A stretch of DNA of 64,000 bases, from positions 248,001-312,000 of the forward strand of contig JAGPNK010000018.1 in the NCBI GenBank assembly GCA_020746835.1, given 5' to 3'. Below are positions 33,401 through 44,942 of this stretch, one piece after another; position 1 is the stretch's first letter, and the number at the start of each line of letters is the position of its first letter. The translations under genes were made by a program, and so were the position numbers. The notes beneath the pieces are model-generated. The model had not been told where the DNA came from. It saw only the letters and a list, made by a program, of their open reading frames with translations, and did not search any database. Origin of the DNA: Stachybotrys elegans (Eukaryota; Ascomycota; Sordariomycetes; Hypocreales; Stachybotryaceae).

Positions 33401-33934
33401 GACTGGATGTCTGGCCAGGTGCAGGCACGTTGGTAATGTGATCAACATGAGAACTGCATCAGTCTTTATAACAAGCAGCGTAAGGACCATCGGCCGAACG
33501 GAAGTGGACAACTTCGGGCGACTTTTCCGGTGATGAATTTTCCGTCCTGTCATAATTGACTGAGACCATCGACCCCAACCACGGCCCCGTAGAGACATGA
33601 AACAAGAATCTGATTTAACCATTGGCGGGGTGCAGCAATGGTCCCCTCCGTCTGCTCATTTCGGGCAACGAGGTGACGCCTGTGGGGTTGAACTGGGTAC
33701 GCTATTCAGGTCATTGGTGGAAACTCGAGGAATGGGACGGCAAAGATTAGATCAACTCTAAGATCCAGCTCTCATTGCATCTATCTTTGGTGGTGGAGAA
33801 AGTTTAACAACCTTAAGGCCACGGGATGGGGAAAGCCAAACCAGCAGTTGGCCAAGGATGGATTGCGACGCTTGTGGATATTCGCAGCTCTACCTTTAGA
33901 CTCGGCTGCTTTCTCGTGCTTTCTCGCAGCCCTC
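33401..33934. other. Intergenic: pectinesterase promoter
   Basis: 534 bp between the pectinesterase start and the NmrA-like stop, both minus strand. Contains the TATA box noted separately and nothing else recognisable. Confidence 0.45.
33463..33470 (-). promoter_or_regulatory. TATA box of the pectinesterase gene
   Basis: TATAAAGA on the minus strand, about 63 bp upstream of ATG 33400. Confidence 0.45.
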
Positions 33935-34825
33935 TTATTTTACATGTTCCCGGACAATGTTTCTCAGGTCCTCCTCTGTGAACTGTTTCAGCCCGAGCAA
34001 CCCATTATCCACCTCCCTGAAATTTCCGCCGCACTCTGGATCCATCAATGCGCGATACAGGTACGGAACCATGACGTCCCTGTCAGCAGTGCCCTCGGCG
34101 ACCCGCCTGTCGGCGTCTGCCGTCAGATCGTCGAGTTTGACGTGAATGGGAGCCCATGGCTTGAGTGGCGCAACCTCCTTTGCGAGCTGATACAGGGTAT
34201 TCTGTGTTATCTTGCAATCCTCGATGTAGACGGCTCGATTCTTGGTCTCTTGTGGATGATCCAGGATCCCGACGACAGCATCCGCAATGCTGGAGACTGT
34301 GGTAGCGCTGAACAGGCGAGAGCCGCCATCGATCAACATTGGCTGATAGTCGGACACCTTGAGGAGGAAGTCGTGCTGCAAACCCCAGTCCAGAAAGCCG
34401 CCGTTGTGGACAAAGGTGTATGTGAGGCTTGTATCCCTTGACCTCTCGATGAGATGGTTGCGCACTTTGACGATTGGCGCGTACACAGGCAGTGTCTGGA
34501 CTTTCTCGTTTTCGACGTCGGCTCCAAACTCGGCAGGAATGAAACGCTGCACGCCCGCCGCGATGCAGGCATCGGTGAGATTTGCTTGGTCTTGAACTTG
34601 AGAAATTCCCAAGGCCGAGATCAAGGCGTCCTGGCCTTCCAGCGCAGCCTTGACGTCTTCGACCGCACTCAACAGGACGTCGACGACCTTGACAGCTGCA
34701 GGAAAGGCTGCTGACGAAGTTGGGCGCCGAAGGACTTGGACGTTGAATCTTCCTGTTTCGAGAAGCTTGGAGAGAATGACAGATCCAAGGCTTCCTGAAG
34801 CCCCGACTAGTGTTATGTTCTTCAT
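33935..34825 (-). CDS. NmrA-like / isoflavone-reductase-like NAD(P)-binding protein
   Basis: A single exon of 296 aa, an atypical SDR of the NmrA/PCBER type. The cofactor loop is LVGASGSLGSVIL, with an arginine pair (LRRPTSS) following the second strand, which favours NADPH. IPAEFGAD and a KxxxxxxL segment (VKVRNHLIE) match the family's active-site lysine region. Such proteins reduce aromatic or isoprenoid-like substrates in fungal pathways or act as redox sensors. It is divergent from the C2H2/Zn2Cys6 regulator, with 457 bp between their starts, so it is a plausible target of that regulator (inference). Confidence 0.9.
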   Translation of the reverse strand: MKNITLVGASGSLGSVILSKLLETGRFNVQVLRRPTSSAAFPAAVKVVDVLLSAVEDVKAALEGQDALISALGISQVQDQANLTDACIAAGVQRFIPAEFGADVENEKVQTLPVYAPIVKVRNHLIERSRDTSLTYTFVHNGGFLDWGLQHDFLLKVSDYQPMLIDGGSRLFSATTVSSIADAVVGILDHPQETKNRAVYIEDCKITQNTLYQLAKEVAPLKPWAPIHVKLDDLTADADRRVAEGTADRDVMVPYLYRALMDPECGGNFREVDNGLLGLKQFTEEDLRNIVREHVK

Positions 34826-35282
34826 TGCGAAATGCTTGAAGAGAATCCGAAGACTTGCAGAAAGCTGGGAGGATGTAGGCCACCATAGACATCACACTGA
34901 AGGAGTTGATACCGCGATATATACTACACCATTGCATTGACTATTACCAATCAAACACGTAGGAAGCTACTGAAATCTTCAAAATTATTGTCAGATCTGG
35001 CTCGAGTGCATCAAAACATTTGTAGTCATCCACCTTATGTTCCGGTGGGTTGTTAGAGCGCCACCATTCCCAAATGTGGGTATGTGTCCATGGCTTCCTG
35101 CGCCTTGCTTCGCTGACAGTGCTTACTGACGGCGCTCGCTCCGATGGGTTTCCGGTGGGACGCCGTATTACAAATATTACCTCCACTCTACACTCGATGT
35201 CCCCTAGTCAATCCGCCTCACCCACCGGGTGGGCTATGACTGTTGCATCCAGTCTGCTTGAATGACGCGTTATACTGCGAGG
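34826..35282. promoter_or_regulatory. Bidirectional promoter region, NmrA-like gene and regulator
   Basis: 457 bp between divergent start codons. A TATATA stretch near 34918-34923 lies at a suitable distance for the minus-strand gene. Confidence 0.45.
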
Positions 35283-37443
35283 ATGAGCACTCCGCCCAAA
35301 CCGCCTAGGCACAGATGCCATTGCGGCAAGGAATTCATCCATAGAAGCCATCTTCGGAGACATGAGTCGTCGCATACTCAGGCTTCATTTGCTTGCCATA
35401 TATGCTCCAGGTCATTCGTGCGCCGGTAAGCCACCCAGTGCCTGAACGTGACGTGAATCTATCCACTAAACTTGCTTGAGGGACGTTTACACTCGCCATC
35501 TGAAGCTTCATGACAGCGGAGCCTCGTGTAGGGAGAAAGGACAGAAAGCTTGCGATGTCTGTCGCAAAAACAAGCAGAGATGCAACGGAGATGTGCCTTG
35601 CCTAAGCTGCGTTAGCAAAGGGATTGCTTGCACATACCCTTCACCAACTTCCTCCAAGCCCTGTAGCGTTACCGCTGGGGACGACATCAACCCCTCACTT
35701 TCTCCCGACATTCTCTCCTCCCAAAGAACAAACCTTCACACGCCTCGCGTGAAGGAAGGCCTTGAAGTCATCATCTTACAAATTGCGTCGGTACATGGTC
35801 AGATCCTGGGCAGTGAGAAGAGCATCCAAGCATGGATGGCCAGCTCGATCGCCACTTACTTTGGGCGCTTTCATGAAAGATGGCCTATTATCCATGCGCC
35901 AATCTTTGACAAGGGGACAGAGAGCGCATTGCTCGTGGGCAGCGTTATCTTACTTGGTTCGTGGCAGCGGGAATCCCGGCAGCGCTCACAGTTTCTGGTC
36001 GCGTTTCACCAATCTATGATGAGCCAGCTCCTTCCACTCATGGTACTACACACGAAACTCAGCTTGCACCAAGTACTGACAAAGTGCCGCAGAAGTCTCT
36101 CGCACTCGACTCAGATAACCCACAGTGGCCTTATGCCGTCTATCAAGCCGCTGTCCTGAACGTTATATTTGCTGTGGAAGCCCTTGTAAGGCCGCCGATG
36201 AGTGCATTGTTCTTCTCACTAATAGGCAGCTAGAGCCAAGACCTGATATCTGGTGCGGTCAGTCTTCTAAGTCTCGTCATTGAATCGTTCAGATACCACG
36301 GGATCTTTCGATCTGAGGCAGTTGACAGGCACCAAAAGCAGCTTTTTACTAGCAAAGGCTTGCCGTGGCTTCGTATAGGCCAGGAGCGGTGGAAACGGTA
36401 CGTGATACTCACTTCTAGGATTAACTGAGGCGGGACAAATATTTACCATCTGTAGCCTGGCTGCAGCTATTTTGAAGATCGGGTCCATCATCTCCATCAT
36501 TCATAACAAGCGGCATCTTTTAAAAGAAGGAGACGTAACCCTGAGCATACCTGCAACCTTTGCTATGTGGAACTCGCATGCATACACCACGTTTTATGAG
36601 CGATTGAAGACTGAGCCCAAGGACCGACAGGGCATTTCTATGGATATGGTAATAAAGGAAACGCCTGCTCTTATCCCATCGGGAACTCTGTTAGAGGACA
36701 TTGAGTTAGGACTGGCGGGCGCATCAATAAGCTTATCCCAAGAGCATGCTGAGACAAATGCTGTTGCCAACCGTCTTCAGTATTGGAAAGCCAGCCTGGA
36801 TCGGGTCAAGAGTTTTCTGTGCGAGACACCTAACTTTGAGGAACCCGGTTCCTTCCTGCTACGGGCGTACTCTGGAAACGAGGACAAGGACGGAAAATGC
36901 ACACAGGTTATAGCCCGTATCCGGTCTCTCTACCTTGGCACATTGGCGATGCATTGCCTCTTGAGCCTGCGTCTCTACTCGCGACCCATCCCCACTGGCC
37001 CCTCTCTGCCAGCGCCTATGGAGACGTCAGTGTTGCAGGATCTCCAGCTGGACATCTCTTCAGAACTCCGAGCATGGGCAGCTTCTTCCACCGGACGGCA
37101 TGCGTTCTCCCACTCAATGTCATTCTTACAGGAAGCGCGGAATGCTGCGACGGCACAGCAACCCGATAGCGCGCCAGACCCCTTGATAAAAATTGCCGTG
37201 TCTCATGGCTTTGCTGTAGTCAGTGCGTGGTTTCGAGCCACTGATAACATTTGCTTGCAAGAAGGACGATGTGCTGGTCTCAACTCAATCCTCGACTGGG
37301 ACGACGGACAAGATAGGCGAGAGTGGCTACAGAAAGGGGGAAACCTGGCTGTAGATGGCTGCAGAACTTGCCATTGCTCAAAGGATAAATGGCTGTCGTC
37401 TTTCCAGTCCGTATATATGCAGTTGACAGACGAAGGGACTTAG
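35283..37443 (+). CDS. Transcription factor with C2H2 fingers plus Zn2Cys6 cluster
   Basis: Five exons (35283-35425, 35481-36042, 36093-36185, 36234-36397, 36456-37443) give 649 aa. Two C2H2 fingers lie at about residues 12-60: one begins CHCGKEF, the second is CHICSRSF and is completed across intron 1. A Zn2Cys6 cluster (CX2CX6CX5CX2CX6C, starting CDVCRKNKQRC) follows at about residues 72-100, and a Fungal_trans-type regulatory domain fills the middle. The first exon is short, but the frame and the second finger require it. Nuclear regulators of this dual type often sit in secondary-metabolite clusters, and this one lies between the NmrA-like and berberine-bridge-type genes. Confidence 0.9.
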
Positions 37444-38435
37444 AACGAGCATCAATGCGGAGCCGAACATATCAGCAATATACTTTGGGCAGTAGAAGAA
37501 CGGGAACATTGGATTTGAAGCCTAATCTTCGTTGAATGTAAGATCCGCGCCACCAACAGCAAACTATTGCCAAGCTCTGATGGTTGTAGTAATACAGGCT
37601 CCACGGCCATTATGAACACACATTTTGTGCATTATCAGCGCCACACGGAGTTTTTGTTCGGCGAAACAAATGATTAGGAGAGCCATGCGAGTTTAGGCAC
37701 GATCTGTCTTACCAGTTCACCCCCACTCAACGTGATACATCGTTGCCGGGTTCCTGGAACCCGGCACCTCCATGTGATCATAGTTGCACGTAATTTTCCG
37801 GCTGCCATTCCAACAAATTCGATGGATGTTGGTAACAGAGGCAAAAAGAACCCTGCCAAATATTCGTGCAACCATCATATGTCAGGTTGGAACCGCACAC
37901 TGGACTCGGCCGATGGCTGATTTGGTCGTTCTGGAGCGGAAAGGCAGATGTACTAACTGAAATTGCACGCTTTGATACGATGATGAGCACCACTCTGCCC
38001 CTTTCACGAAGCAAGAGGCCACAGTTTCCTGACACTTCCGGTCCCACTGATTCTGATTCCGACTACCCGTACGAGGCCTGAGCAACCTTATGTCTTGGTC
38101 TCCTAGACCCAAGAGATGTGGTAACACGGGTTACCACGAGCGGCGGCATGTTATGCAAAACTGCTTAGCTTCTCCACCTTAAAAACAACCGGTGCGAAGA
38201 TAGACATTGTTTAAGGTAGTGATGCCTAAGACCCAACTGAATCCATTGAGTGATTGAGTTGGGAGAAACACTCATGGCAACCACAAATGGTCCGAGCACA
38301 AATCGAGGTAAAACAGACCAGTCCATTTCTTGAATTCTCGATTTGTTCATAAAAGAAGCAGTGTCCTGTAAAGCGACAACCATCACAGCCAGTCACCCAA
38401 CCTACAGGCATTCCGACCACATTCACTCTCTTCAA
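37444..38435. other. Intergenic with a 23-bp palindrome
   Basis: 992 bp between two plus-strand genes; presumably the promoter of the oxidase gene. Contains the hairpin noted separately. No gene seen. Confidence 0.5.
37744..37766. repeat. Perfect 23-bp palindrome (11-1-11)
   Basis: TGCCGGGTTCC, a single T, then the exact inverse. It could be a symmetric protein-binding site or a hairpin. Confidence 0.8.
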
Positions 38436-40171
38436 ATGGCCTTCATTCGCTTGCAACATTTAGTGCTCCTGGGCCTCGCTGCCACCGTTTCTCTTGCCTG
38501 GGAGTGCGACCTACGGAGCGTTCTCCTAAGCGAGAGCAACAACTGGGACGCCAACACCACAATCACTTTCCTCTATGATGGAGATACATTCGTTGATGCT
38601 ACAGAGCGTTGGACTCCATACAATGCTCCTACTTACCTAGTTGCTATCAGTCCAGCCACTGAGGATGATACAGTGAAGGCTGTAAGTCGCCCCTTTGTTC
38701 CGACAAAAATACTTGCTCAGCATTATTTCACAGGTGAAAATTGCACGCCGTTGCAACGTCCCATTTCTGGCCACCGGTGGTCGTCATGGACATGGAAGTA
38801 CCATGAAAGGGCTTCAGGGAGGTCTAGCGATCGATCTCAGCGGCTTGGACTCAATATCTCTTGACCTGGACGCCGACACCATTACTGTTGGAGGTGGAGT
38901 TCGAGAAGGCGATATCGTTTCCCAGGTTCACAACGCTGGCCGGGAGTTGCGTAAGCTCATTCGCATCTTTGACCCATGTTGTTAATCGCGGCTAATATCT
39001 GAAAGCGCTCGGTGGCTGCTCTTGTCCCGGCATAGTGGGTGTTGCCATCGGTGCCGGCGTCAACAACTGGATAGGCCTCCATGGGTACATCCTCGACTCC
39101 CTGCTCTCAGTGCGCCTTGTTACTGCGGACGCGGACGTGATTGAGGTTTCTGAGACGTCCAATCCTGAATTGTTCTTCGGGATCCGAGGCGCGGGGGCCA
39201 ACTTTGGTATCATCACCTCTGCCACCTTTCGACTTCACCCTCAGACCAACAACGGTGAAATGCTGGTATTCGACGTGATTTATCCGATTGAAGGAGCCAA
39301 CATGGAATTCTTTGAGATCTTCCAGAATATCACGTACAGCATGCCGCCCGAGCTTACTATCGAATGTAATGTTATCTGGAATCCTGTAACCAACGCAGTG
39401 AGTCTCATTCTGCCACATGGATATGCCGTCTACTAATACGCCATCAGCCAACCCTACTCCTCGAAGGCATGTATTTTGGACCGTCCGAAGAGGGACTTCG
39501 ACTCCTGGCACCCTTTTTGGGATTAAAACACATTTTCAGCAAAAATAGAACAGTCACTTGGGATCAATTTTACGATGTGGTCCTTCTCGGGAGCAATCCA
39601 GCCACCTGCATACCTGGCGCTGTTCATACGCCCTACACCGCATCATTGAAGACACTGGATGTTGAAACTTTAACCCGCACTGCTCAGGGGATGGCAGAGA
39701 TGATGAAGAAATACCCAGGAACGAGGTACTCGTCCTATTCCGTACATACCTACAACAACAAACTCGCCATCGGAACGAATCAAGACTCAACTTCGTACCC
39801 TTGGAGAGACGCAGTCGGACAATTGTAAGATACGACGAGAAGGGCCTCGGCTCCCTGTTCATTACCGCAAACCACAAAGAAGATGTGCTAACAATCATGT
39901 CTGATGCAGCGTTGTCCTGATGAGTTTCCCGCTAGGCGACACTTTTACACAGGAAAAAGCTATGCAATATGGGCGCGAGTTCCGTGATGATTTCGGTTCG
40001 CACTCAGGACGCGACGATCTTGCAGTCTATATAAACAGCGCCCAAGGAGACGAGACACTCGAGCAAATTTATGGCGCGCGCAATCTTCCTCGACTGGCAG
40101 CGCTGAAGGCCCAGTGGGATCCAGACAACGTTTTCCGGTACAACTTTCCCCTGCCAACAAGTTATCCTTGA
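38436..40171 (+). CDS. Secreted FAD oxidoreductase, berberine-bridge-enzyme type
   Basis: Five exons (38436-38681, 38734-38950, 39006-39397, 39448-39824, 39910-40171) give 497 aa. It has a signal peptide (LVLLGLAATVSLA), then the PP-loop of the FAD_binding_4 domain. Histidine in ATGGRHG and cysteine in GGCSCPGIVG are at the positions that bind FAD covalently at two points in this family. FFGIRGAGANFGI follows, and the C-terminal BBE motif near NVFRYNFPLP closes the protein. Such enzymes oxidise alcohols, sugars or alkaloid-like substrates with oxygen. It converges on the P450 gene, and the pair lies in the middle of the accessory gene group. Substrate unknown. Confidence 0.93.
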
Positions 40172-40950
40172 GGAGGCCATGCAGCACACGAGATCTGCGA
40201 ACATCATTGACTTCCACTGAGACGTCATGGTCCTTTCCCTTTTTCCTTTGTCTAGATGGTGGAATGCAACGAGATTCGCAGCGGGCCTGCAGACGATTGA
40301 TGGGATTTCAGGTACACGTCGAAGTCCATATGAGTGTAGGGGATGTGAGGTAGCCAAAAGCGTACCTCGATGACATGGCTGCGTTTCTTTTGTCATTCTA
40401 GATTCATGCCGTTGGAAATTCATGGGATGATTTATAGCTCTGATCACCTTCGCCAGACCGAAAGGGCATCATAATCCTCCGGTTGTTTTTCGTCAAACGT
40501 GAAAAACTCGAGCAAAATCGCAAACACAGTCTGGATGGTAGCATGGCATAGCAAGCCTGAGCTAGTTGTGAATTAACGACACAACATGGCATCTAGACAG
40601 CTGCGCGATGCAGCAGCATCTTGATCTGGATGCAAATTGTGCAGGCATATGCCACAAGTCACATGGTACCAATACCTACGACTACACAAGTCAAGGATGT
40701 CATGGCAGGCCGCTTTCTCACAGGTGCAATATCTGATTCAGCTATACAAATTGAACTCTAGTCGTATGGAGAGTGTGTATTGGAAAATCACTTCTGGAGG
40801 GCAAAGGTTGTTCATCAGCATCACTAACCATCTCGGCCAATGTTGCAACGCAGGAAGCTTTGGAACCTAGTCGGTTCTTAACTTTCCTCATCTCAGAAGA
40901 CCTATAGACTGATGTACAAGCCACATGATGGCCATGTGTAAGAAACACCT
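40172..40950. other. Intergenic between convergent genes
   Basis: 779 bp between two stop codons. It holds only 3' regions as far as I can see. Confidence 0.45.
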
Positions 40951-42744
40951 TCACCCGGCCTTTTCATTAACCATGGACCGGCGGGTGAACTTGACATAAA
41001 AGTCTGTCTGCTTGACGAACCACGCGTTAATGAACTTCCACTCGATGGCAGGATCATCAAACTCAATCTACCCGTCGTTAGCTCTCCTCATGAACAAAAC
41101 AATAACAAAACACGACAGGGAAAATCCCCAGCTTACCTCGAATCGGCGCAAAAGGCTCGGGACAAGCTTGTAGATCTCCAGCAAACTTATATTCTTGCCG
41201 ATGCAAGTTCGGCTTCCCATGCCAAACTGAATCATCGTGGCATTCATTCTCTTGATGTCGGAGGCCTGCTGGAGCTTGGCTTCCGGCTCAAGCGTCTCAT
41301 CGACAAGCCATCTTTCAGGTCGGTATGTGTCTACATCCTCCCCAAATATCTCGGGGCGGCGGTGGATGACCCATGCGGAGCACCCAACGATTGTGCCTCC
41401 CTTGATGAAATGACCTGCGATCTCAGCACCCTCTGGCGGCACAATTCTCTCCAAAGGCAGTCCAGCGGCGGGATGCAGCCGGAAGGCTTCTTTGATGCAA
41501 GCATCCAAATATGGCAGCTTTTGCGCCTCTGGCCAAGTCACAATACCAGTCGCCATATCTTCAAACTCGCCACGGCTCTCAAATTCCTCCAGCTCCTGCC
41601 TCAGACGCCTCATGGCTTCGGGAGTTCGCATCAGATAGTAGAAGACAGCCGCAAGTGAGATTGCCGTGGTCTCGCTGCCCGCAAATGCCATGCTGACGGC
41701 CATTGTTTGCACCAACCGATCCGTCATGAAGTCGGGTCGTGATTCCTGCGCAGCTAGGAACTTGGAGAGCAAGTCCGGCTTTGACGTCGGAGACTCTTGT
41801 GCAAACATTGGAAGACGCGGGTCTTTCAGGGTCAAGCGTTCCTTCATCCTAGCTTGGGCAAACCGAGCTACAGGAAATGTTGAATCAATCAACCCCATTC
41901 GAGACAAGGCAAGGTAGATGGGATTCTTGAGAAGCAGCTTGTCGAGAAATGGAATCTGACCGACCTATTTCATTGCTAATCAGTAGTCTGATATCCATAC
42001 CAGTCATCAATGCTTACCGGCGCAACATAGAGGAACAGACGCCCCAGATAGTTGACTATTCCATCCACATCCTTGTTCTCCTCCAGAAACCCGTGTCTCT
42101 TGCCGTATGTGATTTCGCCGATGACGTCGAAAGCATAGAATTGAAGCCACTGGGTAAAATCGCATCGGACGCCTTCGCTCGCAAACAATCTCTCGGTTTG
42201 GTAGAGGAAAAGCCTTGTTGTATTATCCACGGCGGGCTCGTACTGGACAAGTGCCGACATGGAAAAGGCGGCATTGACGCAGCGCCTGAATTGGGCATGA
42301 AAAGTGTTATCCGTGGTGCTGAAAAGCGATGGCTGAGGTTGCCCCTGCGCGACAGGTTGTTGAACTTTGTAGAAATCCGTCTTGAGATCCGTTAGCCCGA
42401 CGCATCATATTCATGGAACATGTCCATACCTTGACGAATCCCTTGTTCAAACCATATATTGTCTTCAGAGCGGCGGGATCCGCAAATGAGAGCGCGTTGG
42501 GGCCAAGCCGAACGACATCACCATATTTTCTGTGCAGTTTCAAGTGAGTTACCTCAGGCCGTTGTTTGTACACATCGTAAAACCGCCAGAAGTTGGTGAT
42601 CGAAGCGGCGAATGGGCCAGGGAACCTGTGTAGCCCGTTATAGAACCGATTTCTGGCCAGGACCGCCACGATGCTGATGAAGCAAAGAGCGATCCAGTGC
42701 TCCAGCATAAAGCTGGCGATGATGGAAACTTTTGGCGCGCTCAT
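40951..42744 (-). CDS. Cytochrome P450 monooxygenase
   Basis: Four exons on the minus strand (42744-42430, 42380-42018, 41964-41137, 41067-40951) give 540 aa. The N-terminal membrane anchor is at about residues 15-30 (WIALCFISIVAVL), followed by a proline-rich hinge HRFPGPF. The oxygen-binding I-helix motif is AFAGSETTA, the ExxR motif lies in IKEAFRLHP, the YRPERW block follows, and the haem-binding loop FGMGSRTCIGKN carries the cysteine ligand. It resembles fungal pisatin-demethylase-like P450s that hydroxylate or demethylate secondary metabolites or phytoalexins. That likeness is from memory. Its location is the ER membrane. Confidence 0.95.
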
Positions 42745-43285
42745 GTTGAATTCGGGGCACCAAAGACTCTGTCTGGTGGTTGTTGGTCAAGAGAAGGAGC
42801 GAAGTTCATGGCATGCTGGAATGACGAGTTGATATCTCGACGAGGGATCTACACACCTCTACGGCTAGTAAAGCGGGTCGAGTTTCGGCAATACGCACCG
42901 GCAAATTACCTCATTGTACAGACTGCGGTAGCATGCTCGGATGGCAGTCATAGGAGCGCTACGGAGGACGTGGTTGATAACGCCCCTACTTCCTGCAGAG
43001 GCTTCGGAAAATATGCCGCCGCGCATATGTCCAATGTTCACGTTCATGAGGAGAAACGAGACATGATTACTGCAACAATTGTCACTGCCCGGAAATCCGA
43101 CGGAAGATATAACGTCCTCGACAACCGAGGTGGTGAGAAACCCCGCATTTGCAAAGCCGAGCCGTCGTGCCGTTGTGGGGAGATGACTCTGGGGTACTCT
43201 AGTATAATCTGGGCCTTTGCCTATCTCAGGCGTCACTTATCGAGTCCAAGGTGACTGTGTATATTTGCCTTGCCAGTTGTAACTC
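42745..43285. other. Intergenic: P450 promoter region
   Basis: 541 bp between the P450 start and the SDR stop. Long but unrecognisable frames exist on both strands (42697-43254 plus, 42865-43236 minus); neither shows domain signals. Confidence 0.4.
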
Positions 43286-44088
43286 CTACCAGGTGTGAAA
43301 GCCGTCCACGGAGATGAGCTTGTCCGCATCTGCGTCTCTCTCCCCTCTAATTATACTCAGAATCAGCCGTGCCGAGTTCTCCGGATCGCCTGCTCCTCCC
43401 CAACCAGTACGGGCTTCCTCACTACTGCCACGCAAATTTGAAACCACAAAGCCTGGACAAAGAATCCGAACATTAAGCTTCTCCTCCTTGGTCTCGAGTT
43501 GCTCATGCATTGCCACCATGTTGAGTGCCGCCTTGCTTGCCCGGTAAGCGACCGACCCCGCATTGGTCTGGTACATGGGCGACGCAGGATCTGTGATGTA
43601 GCTGAGCGAGCTGGTTTCGCTGCCGACATACAGATGCCAAGGGTTCTCCGATGCTAGAAGTAAAGATCTGAAGGCTGCTGATACCAGAGCGGGACCAATA
43701 ACATTTGTGTCGAAGGTGGTTCGAAACATTTCTTCCAGGTTCGGGCCCGTGGGCGCAATCCCGGCATTGTTGATCAAGACGTCCAGCCGTCCAAATGTTT
43801 CACGAACCAAGGCAACGGCCTTGTCGATGGAAGCTTGAGTGGTGACGTCAAGCTGCAGGGCAACCACACTATCGCTCTGTTTGCCAGTTGCTCTCGTGAT
43901 TTCTTCCCGTGCAGCTTCGACTTTAGCCAGATCGCGACCAGTCAATATAACGCTGAAGTCGTCGGGAGCCGAGGCTAGCAACTTTGCTGTCTGGAAGCCA
44001 ATCCCAGAGTTGGCGCCTGTTATCTGTATTAGACCTTATACTCCAAATGGTCGGTGGTCAAACCTGTGATTAGCACAATTCGAGGCAT
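43286..44088 (-). CDS. Short-chain dehydrogenase/reductase
   Basis: Two exons (44088-44064 and 44016-43286) give 251 aa. The 25-nt first exon encodes only the beginning of the Rossmann motif; the splice rebuilds TGANSGIG. Other landmarks are NNAG after the fourth strand, a serine in GSETSSLS, and the catalytic YRASK. This is a classical, probably NADPH-using, cytosolic SDR. It lies between the P450 and a second SDR and is divergent from the latter. A role in the same pathway is plausible. Substrate unknown. Confidence 0.92.
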
Positions 44089-44199
44089 GATTTTGATGCT
44101 GTCGATGCTGATAGCGGTTGACGATGTATAAGAAGTTGGCTGTACCAAGCGACACTGTCCTCATAAACGAGTGAAGCTTGATGTGTGAGGGCCAGACTA

Positions 44200-44206
44200 C
44201 TTTATA
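44200..44206 (-). promoter_or_regulatory. TATA box for the minus-strand SDR
   Basis: TATAAAG on the minus strand, 112 bp upstream of ATG 44088. Confidence 0.45.
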
Positions 44207-44854
44207 GCCAAGAACTGCGACGGATTTAAGCATCTATTGCCGATTTTTAAGATGCGATGAACCTGCATATCTGACATCATGATAATGAGTCACTCGCCGC
44301 AGGCAACCGCAAGCCATGCAGCATTGAGAGTCTGAACCCGCTTTATATTCTCTACGCTACAATACTTTCATATCCCGATCTCTCACTATCTCCCTCTATT
44401 AGATACAGCGATCGAAGGGGCCCCCTTTGCGGCGGCCTGGCCAGCAAGCGGCATGTTGCAGCGTATCTACACTGTGATAACGCAGCCAGACGGTCTCGAC
44501 GTCGAACACTATCCTCTCTTTCCCACCCTCGCCCTCCCACGACTGCAATTCTCAGGTCTACAGCCAGGAAAGTAATCCATGGAAGATGCCCATGCGTCAC
44601 ACGCATCCTGGTGGATAAAACTCAGCACCAACCGTTATCTTATCTCCAGCTCTGGTGGATGGATGCTTTGGCGGGTGGAAGCTTCGGCGGATGGAACGCA
44701 GGTCCGCGGAATTACTCAGCGGCTGCATCCCCTTGATTGGTGTATGATGGTGGAATGAGCACGAATCCTGCACATGCAAAGGATTGGTAATCTATACTTA
44801 GTAAGAGTGCAAAAGCCCCGCAAAGCAGGGCACCTCTCTCGGAGACAATGGCGT

Positions 44855-44860
44855 TATAAA
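44855..44860 (+). promoter_or_regulatory. TATA box for the plus-strand SDR
   Basis: TATAAA, 83 bp upstream of ATG 44943. Confidence 0.5.
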
Positions 44861-44942
44861 GAGGCGAGACTGGCAGAAGGCCTTGACTCGAATAATTCAC
44901 CATTTACCCTGTTCACTTATACAATATAAGATACTTGTCACT

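Larger units (their letters stand above)
44089..44942. promoter_or_regulatory. Bidirectional promoter region between two SDR genes
   Basis: 854 bp between divergent start codons, with a TATA box at a suitable distance on each side (44200-44206 minus, 44855-44860 plus). Confidence 0.5.

Noticed and set aside
42697..43254. 185-codon plus-strand frame overlapping the P450 start region
   Set aside because: It overlaps the P450 first exon antisense and continues into promoter sequence; no recognisable motif.
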